Positions 43,756-55,399 of a DNA stretch of 64,000 nt are shown in pieces. The stretch spans positions 77,553,412 to 77,617,411 of the forward strand of contig CM043963.1 of the NCBI GenBank assembly GCA_014529385.2. The letters are read 5' to 3'. Position 1 is the first letter of the stretch; each line of letters opens with the position of its first letter. The notes beneath the pieces are model-generated. The model was not told the origin of the DNA. It was given only the letters and a program-made list of their open reading frames with translations, and did no database searches. Source of the DNA: Adiantum capillus-veneris. Taxonomy: Eukaryota > Streptophyta > Polypodiopsida > Polypodiales > Pteridaceae. The translations under genes were made by a program, and so were the position numbers.

Positions 43756-46700
43756 ATGGCGGAGGAAGGGAAGCTCAAGATTGAGAAGTTCAACGGCAAA
43801 AACTACCAACATTGGAAGATGCAGATTGAAAACTATCTCTACCAGAAGGACCTCTATTTGCCACTAGGCAGTCTTGCAAAGAAGCCCACAACAATGGCAG
43901 ATGAAGCATGGATTGTCCTTGATCGAAAGGCACTGGGAACAATCTGGTTAAGCTTGGCATCAACTGTGGCCTTCAATGTTTCGGAGATGAAGACCACGGA
44001 GGACTTGATGAAGTCACTTGATGACTTCTACGAGAAACCATCGGCATCCAATAAGGTATTTCTTATGAAGGGCTTGTTCAATCTAAAGATGACAGAGAAT
44101 GGTTCAGTTGTAGAACACCTAAATGACTTTAACACAAACATAAGTCAACTTCGATTGGTGAAAATCAATTTCGATGACGAAGTGTGAGCTCTCCTTATAC
44201 TATCATCTCTACCGGATAGTTGGGACAGCCTTGTGATGGCTGTAAGTAATTCTATCTCTGGTACAAATACTCTTAAGTTTGATGATGTTGTGGGTGTTCT
44301 CCTAAGCGAGGAAATGCGAAGGAGAAACACAGGAGAATCATCAAGTGCTGCACTTTCAGTGGAAACAAGAGGAAGGCCTAAGGAGAGGTTCAAAAACCAA
44401 AAGGGTCGTGATCGCTCAAGGCGGAGCAAGTCACGCACAAAGTCAGTTCTTGAATGTTGGAACTGCGGCAAGAAGGGCCACATCAAGAAGGATTGCTGGT
44501 CCAAGAAGAAGAAGGAGACAGAGTCTCAAGACAACAAGCCATCATCGGAGGCCAATGTGGCAGGTAAAGTAGAGCAAGATGCTCTAATTCTCTCATTAGA
44601 CAATGTGTCTAATTCCTGGATAGTAGATTCCAGGGCTTCATTCCATGTGACACCACACAAGCAACATTTCCAAGACTACACCAAAGGTAATTTTGGGTAT
44701 GTATACTTGGGAGATGATGAAGCTTGTGAGATTGTCGGCAAAGGTACAGTTTCTGTCAAAACTGCTAACGGAAATGAATGGAAGCTTAAAGATGTTAGGC
44801 ATGTTCCTTCTCTTCGCAAAAATTTGATCTCTACAGGACAATTGGACGATGAAGGTCACAACATTGCATTCGGAAACAAATGGTGGGAGATCTCAAAGGG
44901 ATCTTTGGTGGTTTCCAAGGGTGAAAAAGTCGGTACACTTTACTTGTGTACTGTTAGCACGTAACCTTCAGCTTGTGCAGCAACTACAGAAGTCGACAGT
45001 GCGGTATGGCACTACCGACTTGGGCATATGAGTGCCAAAGGAATGCAAATCCTTCAAACAAAGAAGCTTCTACCAGGTTTGAAAGAAGTGGACTTAGAGT
45101 TCTGTGAAGATTGTGTTTATGGTAAACAAAAGAGGGCAAAATTTCAAAAATCAGGAAATGAAAGAAAAAATAAAAAACTTGAGTTGGTTCATTCTGATGT
45201 TTGGGGTCCTACAAGTACACCATCACTTGGTGGCTCATTGTACTATGTAACATTCATAGACGATGCGACTAGAAAAACATGGGTTTATGTCATGAAGAAT
45301 AAATCCAATGTATTTTCCATATTTCAAAGGTGGAAAGCCTTTGTGGAGAATGAAACAGGTACCAAGGTTAAATGCCTAAGATCCGACAATGGAGGCGAAT
45401 ATTGCAGCCAAGCTTTTGAAAGCTTTTGTGCTAGCAATGGCATTCGGAGGCAAAGGACAACCCCAAGGACACCTCAACAAAATGGGATTTCGGAAAGGAT
45501 GAACAAGACAATCATGGAACGAGCACGAAGCATGCGGCTACATGCAGGACTACCGCTTGAGCTTTAGGCGGAAGCTGTAAGTACGTCTGTGTACTTAATC
45601 AATCGGTCACCCTCAACGGCATTGGATGGGGGAGTTCCAGAAGAGTCATGGACAGGTAAACCGGTGAATTATGCATTTCTCAAAGTGTTTGGGTGTGAGG
45701 CTTTCATGCACATAGATAGAAGCCTAAGATCAAAGCTAGATGCAAAGTCCAAAAAGTGTTTCTTCATTGGCTATGGAGAAGGAGACTTTGGGTATCGCCT
45801 ATGGAATCTTGAAGATGGTAAAATCTTAAGGAGTAGGGATGTAATTTTTAACGAACAAAATATGTACAAAGATTACTTGGAAAGAAAACAAACAAAAGAA
45901 ACAGGTGATGAGTACATGGAGCTTGAGGACGGTGAAGACTCAAGGACTGCAAACGGTGACAATGTGCAACAACGTCAACCAAATGAGGAGCCTCAACCTA
46001 TTCTCCGAAGATCTACAAGAGCAAGTAGACCTCCAGAAAGGTTTGTTCCTTCCTTCAACCATCTCTTGATCTCAGATTCTGGAGAGCCGGAATCATACGA
46101 AGAAGCTATGCAACATGAATCCAAAGAAGAATGGACGAAAGCATGCAAGTGGAGATGGACTCACTACATCGCAACCAAACATGGGAGTTGGTTGAGTTGC
46201 CTAAAGGTAGCGGGCACTTCAAAACAAATGGGTGTACAAGCTAAAGGAAGAAGAAGGTGGGAAGAAAAGGTACAAGTCTAGGCTTGTGGTAAAAGGTTTT
46301 TCTCAAAAGAAAGGTATTGAATTCAATGAAATATTTTCTCCTGTTGTAAAAATGAACTCAATTAGGCTTGTCTTAAGCCTTGTGGCTGCTCATGATCTAA
46401 ATCTCGAGCAAATGGATGTAAATACGGCATTCCTTCACGATGACTTAGAGGAGGAAATCTACATGCTTCAACCAAAGGGGTATGAAGTAAAAGGTAAGGA
46501 GAAAATGGTTTGCAGATTAAAGAAGAGCTTGTATGGTTTAAAGCAAGCATCAAGACGAAGTTTGATCGATGGATGTTGGATAATGGATTCACAAGATGCA
46601 ACTCGGATCACTGCGTCTACACGAAGAATTTGGGAGATGGGAAATTCATCATCCTAATGTTGTATGTTGATGACATGTTGATAGCAAGTGCTAACATGCA

Positions 46701-47430
46701 GGACATCAAAGACCTAAAAGAGGAGCCGTCCAAATCTTTTTCAATGAAAGATTTAGGTGCTGCAAAGAGGATACTTGGTATGAAAATATCAAGGGACAGG
46801 ACGAAGAAGACAATAAAGCTATCTCAAGAAGATTACATCAAGAAGGTACTAGAAAGGTTTGCAATGCAAAATGCAAAACCAGTTTCTACACCTTTGGCTG
46901 GACATTTTAAACTAACGAAGGATATGTATCCAAAGACACAAGAGGAGATAGCCTATATGTCTAAAGTTCCATATGCTGCAGCGGTAGATTCTCTAATGTA
47001 TGGTGTGGTCTGGACAAGGCCAGACATTGCATATGCAGTGGGAGTTGTGAGTAGGTTCATGGACAACCCAGGTAAAGAGCATTGGCAAGCTGTGAAGTGG
47101 ATACTTAGGTATCTAAAAGGGACAACAACAAATGCTTTGTATTTTGGAGGAACTGATATTTTTCTAGAAGGGTATGCTGATGCAGATATGGCAGGTGACA
47201 AAGATACTCGAAGGAGCACTACTGGCTATGTGTTCATGGTTGGAGACACAACAATAAGCTGGGCTTCAAAGCTGTAGAAAGTGGTTTCACTTTCTAGCAC
47301 GGAAGCAAAGTGTGTAGCAATGACGGAGGCAAGCAAAGAAATTCTGTGGCTTCACAGATTCTTAGAAGAGCTTGGATTCAAACAAGACAATTGCGTCTTG
47401 TACAGTGATAGCTAAAGCGCTATCTATTGG
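43756..47430 (+). pseudogene. Copia gag-pol of the split element
   Basis: ATG at 43756 (MAEEGKLKIEKFNGKNYQHW). Gag with CWNCGKKGHIKKDC (about 44455); protease changed from DSGAS to DSRAS (about 44630); integrase (LRSDNGGEYCSQ, about 45380); RT with LYVDDMLIAS (about 46665); RNase H start. In-frame stops at 44185 (TGA), 44962, 45565 (TAG, at an expected Trp), about 47275 and about 47413; frameshifts near 46200 and 46550. Non-functional. Confidence 0.87.
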
Positions 47431-50400
47431 AATTAGGGTTGCAGAGAAACACACACAGCTTGGAGAAGACGAAGGAAACTCAAGGCACACAATAGAGAGT
47501 GTGTTACTTAGTGTGCAATGGAAAAATAGATAGCCCTAGAGTGATGGGCGTATATACAATGCACGGGGGAAAAAACCTCCTAAAGAGGGAAAAAATGCCC
47601 CGGCGGTCCTAGTGTGTTCACACACATCACTACCACATGTATATGGTAACAAATCCCCCTTGGAGTGATGCGGTGAACGAGAGCTGGCACATGAGTAAAG
47701 GGAAGTGCCATGCCCTGAGGACAGGATCAGTCCACAAAGGGGAGCAAGCCCAAAGCTTTGCGGAAAGCTTCAAGCTTCTCACGAGACAATGCCTTTGTGA
47801 AAAGATCTGCAAGGTTGTCCTGTGTTGGCACATAAGCCAAGCTGATCTCTCCTGCTGAGAGCCTCTCCCTGACATAGTGGTAATGCACCTCAATGTGCTT
47901 TGTGCAAGCATGAAAAACTGGGTTCCTCGCAACTGCCAATGCGCTCTGATTGTCAGTGTAGATAGTGTTGGCAGTGTCGTGTCCAACACCCAAGTTAGCC
48001 ATAAGGCGTCTGAGCCATACACACTCAATCGTAGCTGTGAAGACTGCCCTGTACTCAGCCTCACAACTCGAAGTGGCCACAGTAGGTTGCTTCTTGCTCA
48101 ACCATGATATACATGAACTGCCAAGCATGAAACAAAAACCACTTGTGGACACTCGCGTGTCAAAACAACCAGCCCAATCTGAGTCCGAAAAAGCATGTAA
48201 GTCTGGCGGCAATGATCCCCCCTTGGGATAAAACAAGCCAAGATGTAAAGTGCCACTAAGGTAGCGGAAAATCCTCTTGACAACCTACCAATGCTTAGAC
48301 CCTGGGCTATGCATAAATCTGCTGACCTGCGAGACTGCAAACTGAATATCTGGCCTCGTGTTGCATACATAAATGAGGCAGCCAACAGCAGTTTGGTAAA
48401 GAGTGACATCAGCAGGATCGCCAACATCATGTAGACTCAACTTCAAACCTGTTTCCATGGGAGTGGCAATAGGTTTGCAATCCTCAAGTCCAAACTTACA
48501 TAGCAATGTCTCTATGTAACTTTTCTGACACAAGGCAATACCACCATCACACTGCTTAAACTGTATACCCAAGTAATGATGCAACAGCCCCAAATCTTTC
48601 ATCTTGAAAGTAGCATTCAAATCAGCCGTAAATTCAGCAATATGTCTCTCATTTGGTCCAGTGATCAGAAAATCATCAACATAAAGAACCACAATGAGAA
48701 ATACATCATCCTCACGCTTTACATACAATGTGCTTTCTGTTGGACTGTTACGAAAGCCTCGTTTAACCAAATGAGTGTCAGCTTTCTCATACCAAGCACG
48801 AGGAGATTGCTTCAACCCATACAAAGCCTTCTTACATTTGCACACTTTGTCCTCTTGTCCTTTTATGACAAAACCGCGAGGCTGCGTTACATAAACTTCC
48901 TCAAATATGTCACCATTCAAGAAAGCAGTAACAATGTCTGATTGATGTACATCCCAACCAAAATGAGCTGCCAATGCACATAGAAAACGCACAGTAGTCA
49001 TACGACAAGTGGGAGCAAAAGTCTCTTCATAATCTATGCCTTTTCGTTGTGCATAACCCTTTGCAACAAGTCGAGCCTTATGGCGATCGATCTCACCATC
49101 CGGCTTGCGTTTCAACTTGTAAACCCACTTCGTACCAATGGCCTTTTTGCCAGGAGGCAAATCACATAAAGTCCATGTGTCATTCTCTATAAGTGCATCA
49201 TATTCTGATTTCATGGCAGCAATCCAATTTTTTGAATTCTGTGCTTCATCAAAAGACAGAGGCTCCTCAACATCATGTAAACTAGACACAGCCAAAGCAT
49301 AACAATCTGATGCATAAGATGCATGGCGAGAGCCTGAACGAGTACGACTAGATAAAGGTGCATCCAATTTACTGTCACGCAAAGTGTGCACCAGCCATTT
49401 TGGCATACCTGTAGCCTGCTCATTTTCAGCCCTTTCCTCATCAAGTACATCATGTACATCTGCATCAGTAATAGGTTGTTCTTAAACATTTTCAGAAACC
49501 CCCATAGGCTGTACATTTGCCTCATTGGAACTTCCATTCGTATTTCCACCACTGAAAAGAGGCAACAAAGTGTCATAAATGTCCTGTGAGCTTACATTAC
49601 TGTCTCTAGCACATGACAGCAAGGGCTGAACAGAATCTTCCACAAACACTACATCCCGTGAAACCAGAATACGTTTTGTTTGCGGATGATACAACCTGTA
49701 ACCTTTGCTTTCAGCACTATAACCAACAAAAATACATTTGACAGCCTTATCATCCAATTTTCTGCGCTGCACTTGTGGCACCAAAGCATATGCCAAACAG
49801 CCGAAAACACGCATGTGCTGAATAGAAGGCTTTCTATCATGCCATGCTTCATATGGAGTAATAGACTGCAAAGCTTTCGTAGGACACCTGTTAAGTACAT
49901 AAGTGGCACACATGATGGCCTCAAGCCAAAAAGAATGCGGCAAAGCTTGACTTTTGACCATACATCGTGCCATTTCCGTTAGTGACCTGTTTTTCCTCTC
50001 AGCAACACCATTTTGCTGAGGTGTATAAGGCACTGTACATTGGTGTTTTATCCCACGAGTAGCCAGAAATGCATTAAATTCATGAGACATATACTCCCCC
50101 CCTCGATCGGAACGGAGGGTGCCCATAGTACATTTTGAGACGTTTTCAGCCATAGCCAAAAATTGTTTGAAGCACATAAAAACTTCGGACTTCGCTTTAA
50201 GCGGAAATAACCATGCATGCCTGGAGTAATCATCAATGAAAGTCACGAAGTACAGGTAATTGCCCAAGGACGGAGTTTGCATGGGCCCACAAACATCAGT
50301 ATGCACAAGCTGCAACCTGCATGTGGCCCTAACTGAACCATCCTTTGGAAACTTAGAACGCTGCATTTTACCCAGAATACAGCCTTCACAAACATGTTTG

Positions 50401-52590
50401 ACAGGTGCTTCAAGAGGCGGCAAAGAAGCAACCATATCAGATTTCTGCAAACGCAGCAAACTGGCAAAATTCAGATGACCAAAACGTGCATGCCAAAGTT
50501 TTTCATTTGAAATAGCCCTTGAATCTGCAACAGCATTTGCAAAATTTTGTCCACACTTGTCATACAAAGTGAGCTTATACAGCCCACGGCACAAAAGCCC
50601 AGATGCAACAATTTCATCACCAAAACTGAGATCATGAACTGTACATCTGTCATCCACAAATTTGACTACAAGTCCAAGTCTAGCAAGTGCGGATACAGAC
50701 AAGAGATTCTTCTTGATCCCAGGTACATAAAGTGCATCAACAAGTGTGAAGGAACTGCCATTAGCAGCAGTGAGCACAATATTTCCAACTCCCTGAACTG
50801 GATAAGAGGCGTTGTTGGCACAAGTGACTGAATTCCCATGAGGGACAGACTCGAGAGAGGTAAACAATTCACGATGTGAGGTAATGTGCTTTGTAGCACC
50901 ACTGTCGAAATACCACACATGTGAATCTGCAGCAACTGACAAGCATGCATCATGGACAGCAGGATTGTAAGTGCACTCTGCGCTAAAAGCCCATTCTGCA
51001 TCAACATCAACATCACAATCTCCTTTCACAATGGCTGCATTTGTAGTGGATCCAGCATTTGCAGTGGAACCAGTCTCTTTCTTCTTAGCCTCTTTGGCCT
51101 TCAACTTAGGACACGACTTGATCAAGTGATCATTGGCTTTACAATAATGGCAACGCATCTTCTTTTTGCCCTTATCACCAGAATTGCCAGACGAAGTGCT
51201 GCCAGCAGAAGCATTAGGAACAGAATTTTTGCCACTCGTAGCAGAACCATAAGAAGTGGCTGCATTACTGTTACCACCCTTTCTTTGAGAAGCAATAAAA
51301 GCCTGTTCAACTGCACGCTGCCTAGTCCTGTTTTTTCTAGAAAGTGACTCTTGCAACAACAATGTGCATAATGCATCAAACTTGACAACTTCAGGATTTC
51401 CTTGGGTCATCAGTCTCCAAGTACTAGCAAAAGTCTGGTAGGAATCTGGTAAGGCATCAAGAATAGTTTGCACAAGGGAACTGTCCGAAATGACTTCACC
51501 TGCAGAAATGAGTTGCTCATAGATATCCTTGACACTAGCAAGGAAAGTGTCCATATCATCTTCCTCATGCATAATCTTCGACTCTAGCTCTTTACGCAGC
51601 AAAGCAATTTTAGCCTCATTGCGGCTTGCATAAAGACCTGCTAGAATATCCCAAGCCTGTTTTGCAGATTTTGCTGAACGGATGTGAGGAATAATGGTGC
51701 GCTTCACAGACAATGCAATCAATGCATGAGCCTAGGCATCGTTAACATCCCAACGAGCTTGTTCTACCGTAGGCAAAACAACTCTAACAGCTGCAATCCT
51801 TGCAGCAAGACCTGCAACATCCTCAATATCGCCTACATCTTCAGAACCAGGACGTACATCAATGCCCTGCACAATGTTCCAGACACCTTTTGACACAAGA
51901 ACATGCTGCATCATATAAGCCCACATAGGGTAGTTGTCCCCATCCAACCTGTCCTCAGCAGCAAACATCTTGAACACATATGTGTTGTTGTTGTCAGCCA
52001 TGGTAAATGCTGCACCTGATGTGAAAACTGCCCAAAAATAGGAGAAATGGAGCGGGAACAACTTGTGCTATATAGCACAAACCGTAGAAGACTATAAGGC
52101 ACCTGTTATACAGAAAACGGCACTGACAGAAAATCTGCACAAAATGACGAAATAGCCTATGCAGTACTGCCCGTAGTGGAAACGGAGGCCGAAATGAGCC
52201 CAAATCAAAATTTTGAGCAGACCGAGCTCTTCGACCTATCCCAAAATATTTGTCGACCTGCGAACGCTCGCCAAAGCTCACTGAAATTGGAGAAAGTGAG
52301 CAGGCGTGTGCTGGAGCAGCTGGCGACTAAGCTCGGGAGGACGTGACCTGCTCTGATACCAATTGTTGGAATTAGGGTTGCAGAGAAACACACACAGCTT
52401 GGAGAAGACGAAGGAAGCTCAAGGCACACAATAGAGAGTGTGTTACTTAGTGTGCAATGGAAAAATAGATAGCCCTAGAGTGATGGGCGTATATACAATG
52501 CACGGGGGAAAAAACCTCCTAAAGAGGGAAAAAATGCCCCGGCGGTCCTAGTGTGTTCACACACATCACTACCACATGTATATGGTAACA
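47425..52590 (-). mobile_element. Young, nearly intact Ty1/copia, TSD CTATC
   Basis: LTRs 47425-47651 and 52364-52590, 227 bp each with only two differences, one of them at the terminal TG (now TA). Primer site TGGTATCAGAGCAGG on minus (about 52347-52361), PPT AAGGGGGATT at 47652-47661, perfect CTATC flanks (47420-47424, 52591-52595). Inserted into the RNase H of the copia around it. The youngest insertion in the window by LTR identity. Confidence 0.93.
47727..52001 (-). pseudogene. Copia gag-pol, full length with three in-frame stops
   Basis: ATG 52001 to stop at 47727: 1424 codons in one frame with no frameshift. Order: gag; CCHC CHYCKANDHLIKSC (about 51140); protease YFDSGATKHITS (about 50910); GAG-pre-integrase; integrase with H..H..C..C, DVCGPMQTPSLG, LRSDRGGEYMSHE and TPQQNGVAERKN; RT with LYVDDFLITG (about 48690); RNase H with AFSDSDWAGC and NQSALAVARN. 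Stops: TAG at 51732-51734 (Gln in the sister copy), TAA at 49482-49484, TAG at 48285-48287 (Gln in the sister copy). Otherwise all catalytic motifs are present. Confidence 0.9.
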
Positions 52591-52796
52591 CTATCTATCT
52601 TGCGAAGAACTCAGCCTTTCATTCAAGGACAAAGCACATTGAGGTGAGATATCACTTCATACGCACTCTTTTGGAAGAGGGACAGCTAAAGCTAGGAAAG
52701 GTGTATACAAGTGAAAATCCTGCAGACATGTTTACAAAGGAGGTCAACAAGGAGAAGTTGAGCTTTTGCTCATCTTCAATCGGCATTCAAGGATAA
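52591..52796 (+). pseudogene. RNase H C-terminus of the split copia
   Basis: Continues the plus-strand copia after the nested insertion: LAKNSAFHSRTKHIEVRYHF, then ENPADMFTKEV. Ends with TAA at 52794, 60 bp before the 3' LTR. Confidence 0.85.
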
Positions 52797-52856
52797 GAAG
52801 CCAGAATGGAAAGCAGTCACAGGTTTGGTTTGGAGATCAGTCTCCAAGTGGGAGAT

Positions 52857-53611
52857 TGTTAAGTATGGAGCCTGATTTACCCTTGTAATTTTCTGTGGTA
52901 AAAGCGCACATTTGTAAGGCCCCCATTATGAGGAGAAGCCATCGTGCGTGAAGGAAAATCACTCACTGGAAACCAAAATTTTCATGGACAAGAATTTTTT
53001 CCGCCGGAATATTCCTTTTTGTCGGAATATTATGGCCGGACGGCGGCCGAAAGTGGTCGGAAAACAACCGGTCAGTTGGCCGGTGGCCGGTAGTCAATGG
53101 CCGATGGCCGGTGGTCGGAAGTCAATGGCTGGTGGCCAGTGGTCGAAAGTCAATGGCCGGTGGCTGAATTCAAAAGTGGACTTGTCTTTTCAAGGGCGGC
53201 CACACATGGGCGGATTGGAGGGTCCGATTTGGACTTATTCGCACAAGGGCGGCTACACACGGCTGTCTCTCATAAGAGAGGTCAGCCCTTTTGGCCTATA
53301 AAAGGAGACCATTTCTACACACATTTCATAGTGTGAAGTTGATGCAACAAGGTGAGTGTGAGGTGGTGAGAGTGAAGCAAGGCGAGAGCTCCATTAAGGG
53401 TATAATCCCTTTGTAAACTACTTCTTGGTTTGAAGTACTAAAGCCATTGAGTGGCTGCTTTCCCGTGGACGTAGCCCACATTGGGTGAACCACGTATATC
53501 GTGTGTACTCTCTCTCTCTCTCTACTCTATAATCTCTTGTGTGTGAAATCTATCTCTCTCCATTAAGTAATCTACTCAAAAATCTATTTAGCTACGTCTT
53601 ATTTCCTAACA
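52857..53611 (+). repeat. 3' LTR of the split copia
   Basis: 755 bp, TGTTAAGTATGGAGCC..CCTAACA, single TATA box at 53297-53305, followed by TAGAA. Confidence 0.9.
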
Positions 53612-53616
53612 TAGAA

Positions 53617-53678
53617 CGCATTCTTCTTCTATTCAACTCGAGTGATGGAAGAGGCAAGTCGATAACTCAGAATTTTCA

Positions 53679-53745
<67 letters not shown>

Positions 53746-53900
53746 ACACAATCAAATCTTGCAGTCGAAAAACCAGGTGGTGGAGCTGCATGTGGCCTTG
53801 GATTGCCCAGGATATGAGCGCAAAATCAAAAGAGCGTTATACAACATGGAAGGTACTTAGAGAGCCAGAGTTTTTACAAAACGGAGCAAAATTGTTCAAA
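53617..53900 (+). pseudogene. HMA-domain exon fragment, copy B (metal site lost)
   Basis: Near-identical to 42309-42600, including a (GA)n tract (53682-53745) and acceptor cttgcag|. The exon (53767-53846) reads VVELHVALDCPGYERKIKR: M to L, and the second Cys of C-x2-C is Tyr. Copies A and B were adjacent before the copia inserted (TAGAA target between them). Similarity stops near 53897. Confidence 0.7.
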
Positions 53901-54110
53901 TACAATATTTATGGCTTTAAGAGATCTCTCTCTCATCCTCGCATAGCTCAGCATAACTTCCTATATCTATATAGAGCTCTCCGTTTAAACAGATGTCCTC
54001 CGTTTCATTTTGTAGATCCTCTGCATGCACCCCATACAGAGTAGCAACTTGATGTTCGTCTGGCACCACCTCAACGGCTTCTGACTGAGCATCTTCTCCG
54101 ATCTCCTCCA
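53901..54110 (-). other. Short interval with an acidic open frame
   Basis: A 64-codon minus-strand frame (54111-53917) with EDAQSEAVEVVPDEHQVATL. No family recognised; it abuts the 5' LTR of the next copia and may be a remnant of a gene or transposon frame. Confidence 0.3.
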
Positions 54111-54316
54111 TGTTGGGGTATAAAGCCCAATGTGGTCGCCCAGGTAAGTGGGCGGGCCGCCATGTATGTACACATATTCTTTTGTAAAAACCTAATAAGA
54201 ACTCACTATGCTCTACACATTACAGTAGAGCGAGTTCACCATATCGTCGTGCTCTTCTTCTCGCACTCTCTCTCTCGTCGCACTTTCGCTCGTACTCCTT
54301 CAATTGGTATCAGAGC

Positions 54317-55399
54317 TCAGATCGAGGCTCGGGGCAGCACTGCAGGAGGCCAGAGTCACCAGCTCAAATTGGAGTGAAATTCGACAGGCAAAGACACGGC
54401 CCCAAATCTTGTGGGTAAGCCCGTAGGGCTTGGTGTGCTCAGAATTTCATTCTGAGGTCATCTCGGCCACTGTTTGGCTTCGACAAAGGTCTGCGCAGGC
54501 CATTTTCGACTACGTGGTCTCAGCGGGTGTAGATCCGACTCTGCAAATTTGGGGTTTTCGGCCTATGACTGCAGGTGCTGAGGATATCGACACTCCCAGA
54601 GTGTTGATTTGTGGCTGTCTACACATCGAAGGACGGCTCACAGTTCTTGGAGGCGTGTCACATACGACACGGGCGCATCTACACACAGACTATAGGCGAC
54701 ATCCACTAGTTCATCAGGTAGCTTGTGTTTGCTGCTTGATATTCCACATTTCATCCTGACATTGCAGGTACTTCCACATGGGATGTATTGTCAGAGATGA
54801 TGTATGTCTGTTGAGGGTTTGCTGGCTGTGAGTCACGCAGCAAACAACCGCCGCAGCGGTTACAACATACAGTGGAAAATTTATGGATGTATGACTTTGT
54901 GGGAAGTCTATGTACTGTCAGATTTACTACAGCCTTTGTTGAGGGTCGAGTGAGGTTTTATTGAGCTGGGGGATTCTCGAATGTTGAGATCCTTTCGGTG
55001 ATACAGGTCTTGGAGCGATCCCTCGAGCACCCTTAGATAGGCAGCTAGGATGTATTGACTGTGAGTTAGACAGTTGGGATTGCATCTTTGCTTTACTGTC
55101 GTTGAGGCATTGTCGCAGTCTATGCTTACAGGACAGTGACAGGACAGTGAGAGACAGTACAGGTGTAGGACAGGTTTACCCGCAGCTTACAGTGTTAGAG
55201 AGACAGTGTTTTTTGAGCTGTTTTTTGGTATGTTTTTAGTACACCAGAGCCATTTTACAAAGGAGACTCTGCCGAAATTTATGCAGAATCTGAAGCTTTC
55301 TTGGTTCATTTGACAGGTTGATATTGGTTCAGAGGTCAGTTTACAGGGGAAACTCTGTCGATTTTTTCCCAGGAAAGTAAACCACTGTGAAGCGTAGCT
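54317..55399 (+). other. Copia leader between primer site and gag
   Basis: About 1.1 kb without long ORFs apart from 54430-54759, which has no recognisable domain. Confidence 0.6.

Larger units (their letters stand above)
42709..53616 (+). mobile_element. Ty1/copia element (42714-53611), TSD TAGAA, split by a nested copia
   Basis: 5' LTR 42714-43682, 3' LTR 52857-53611, primer site TGGTATTAGAGC at 43685-43696, PPT-like AAGTGGGAGAT before 52857, perfect TAGAA duplication. Tnt1/Tork-like domain order. Interrupted in RNase H by the minus-strand copia 47425-52590. Inserted between two copies of the HMA fragment. Confidence 0.92.

Noticed and set aside
54430-54759. Independent gene in the copia leader
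   Set aside because: 109-codon frame without known motifs, located between primer site and gag; more likely leader sequence of the element.
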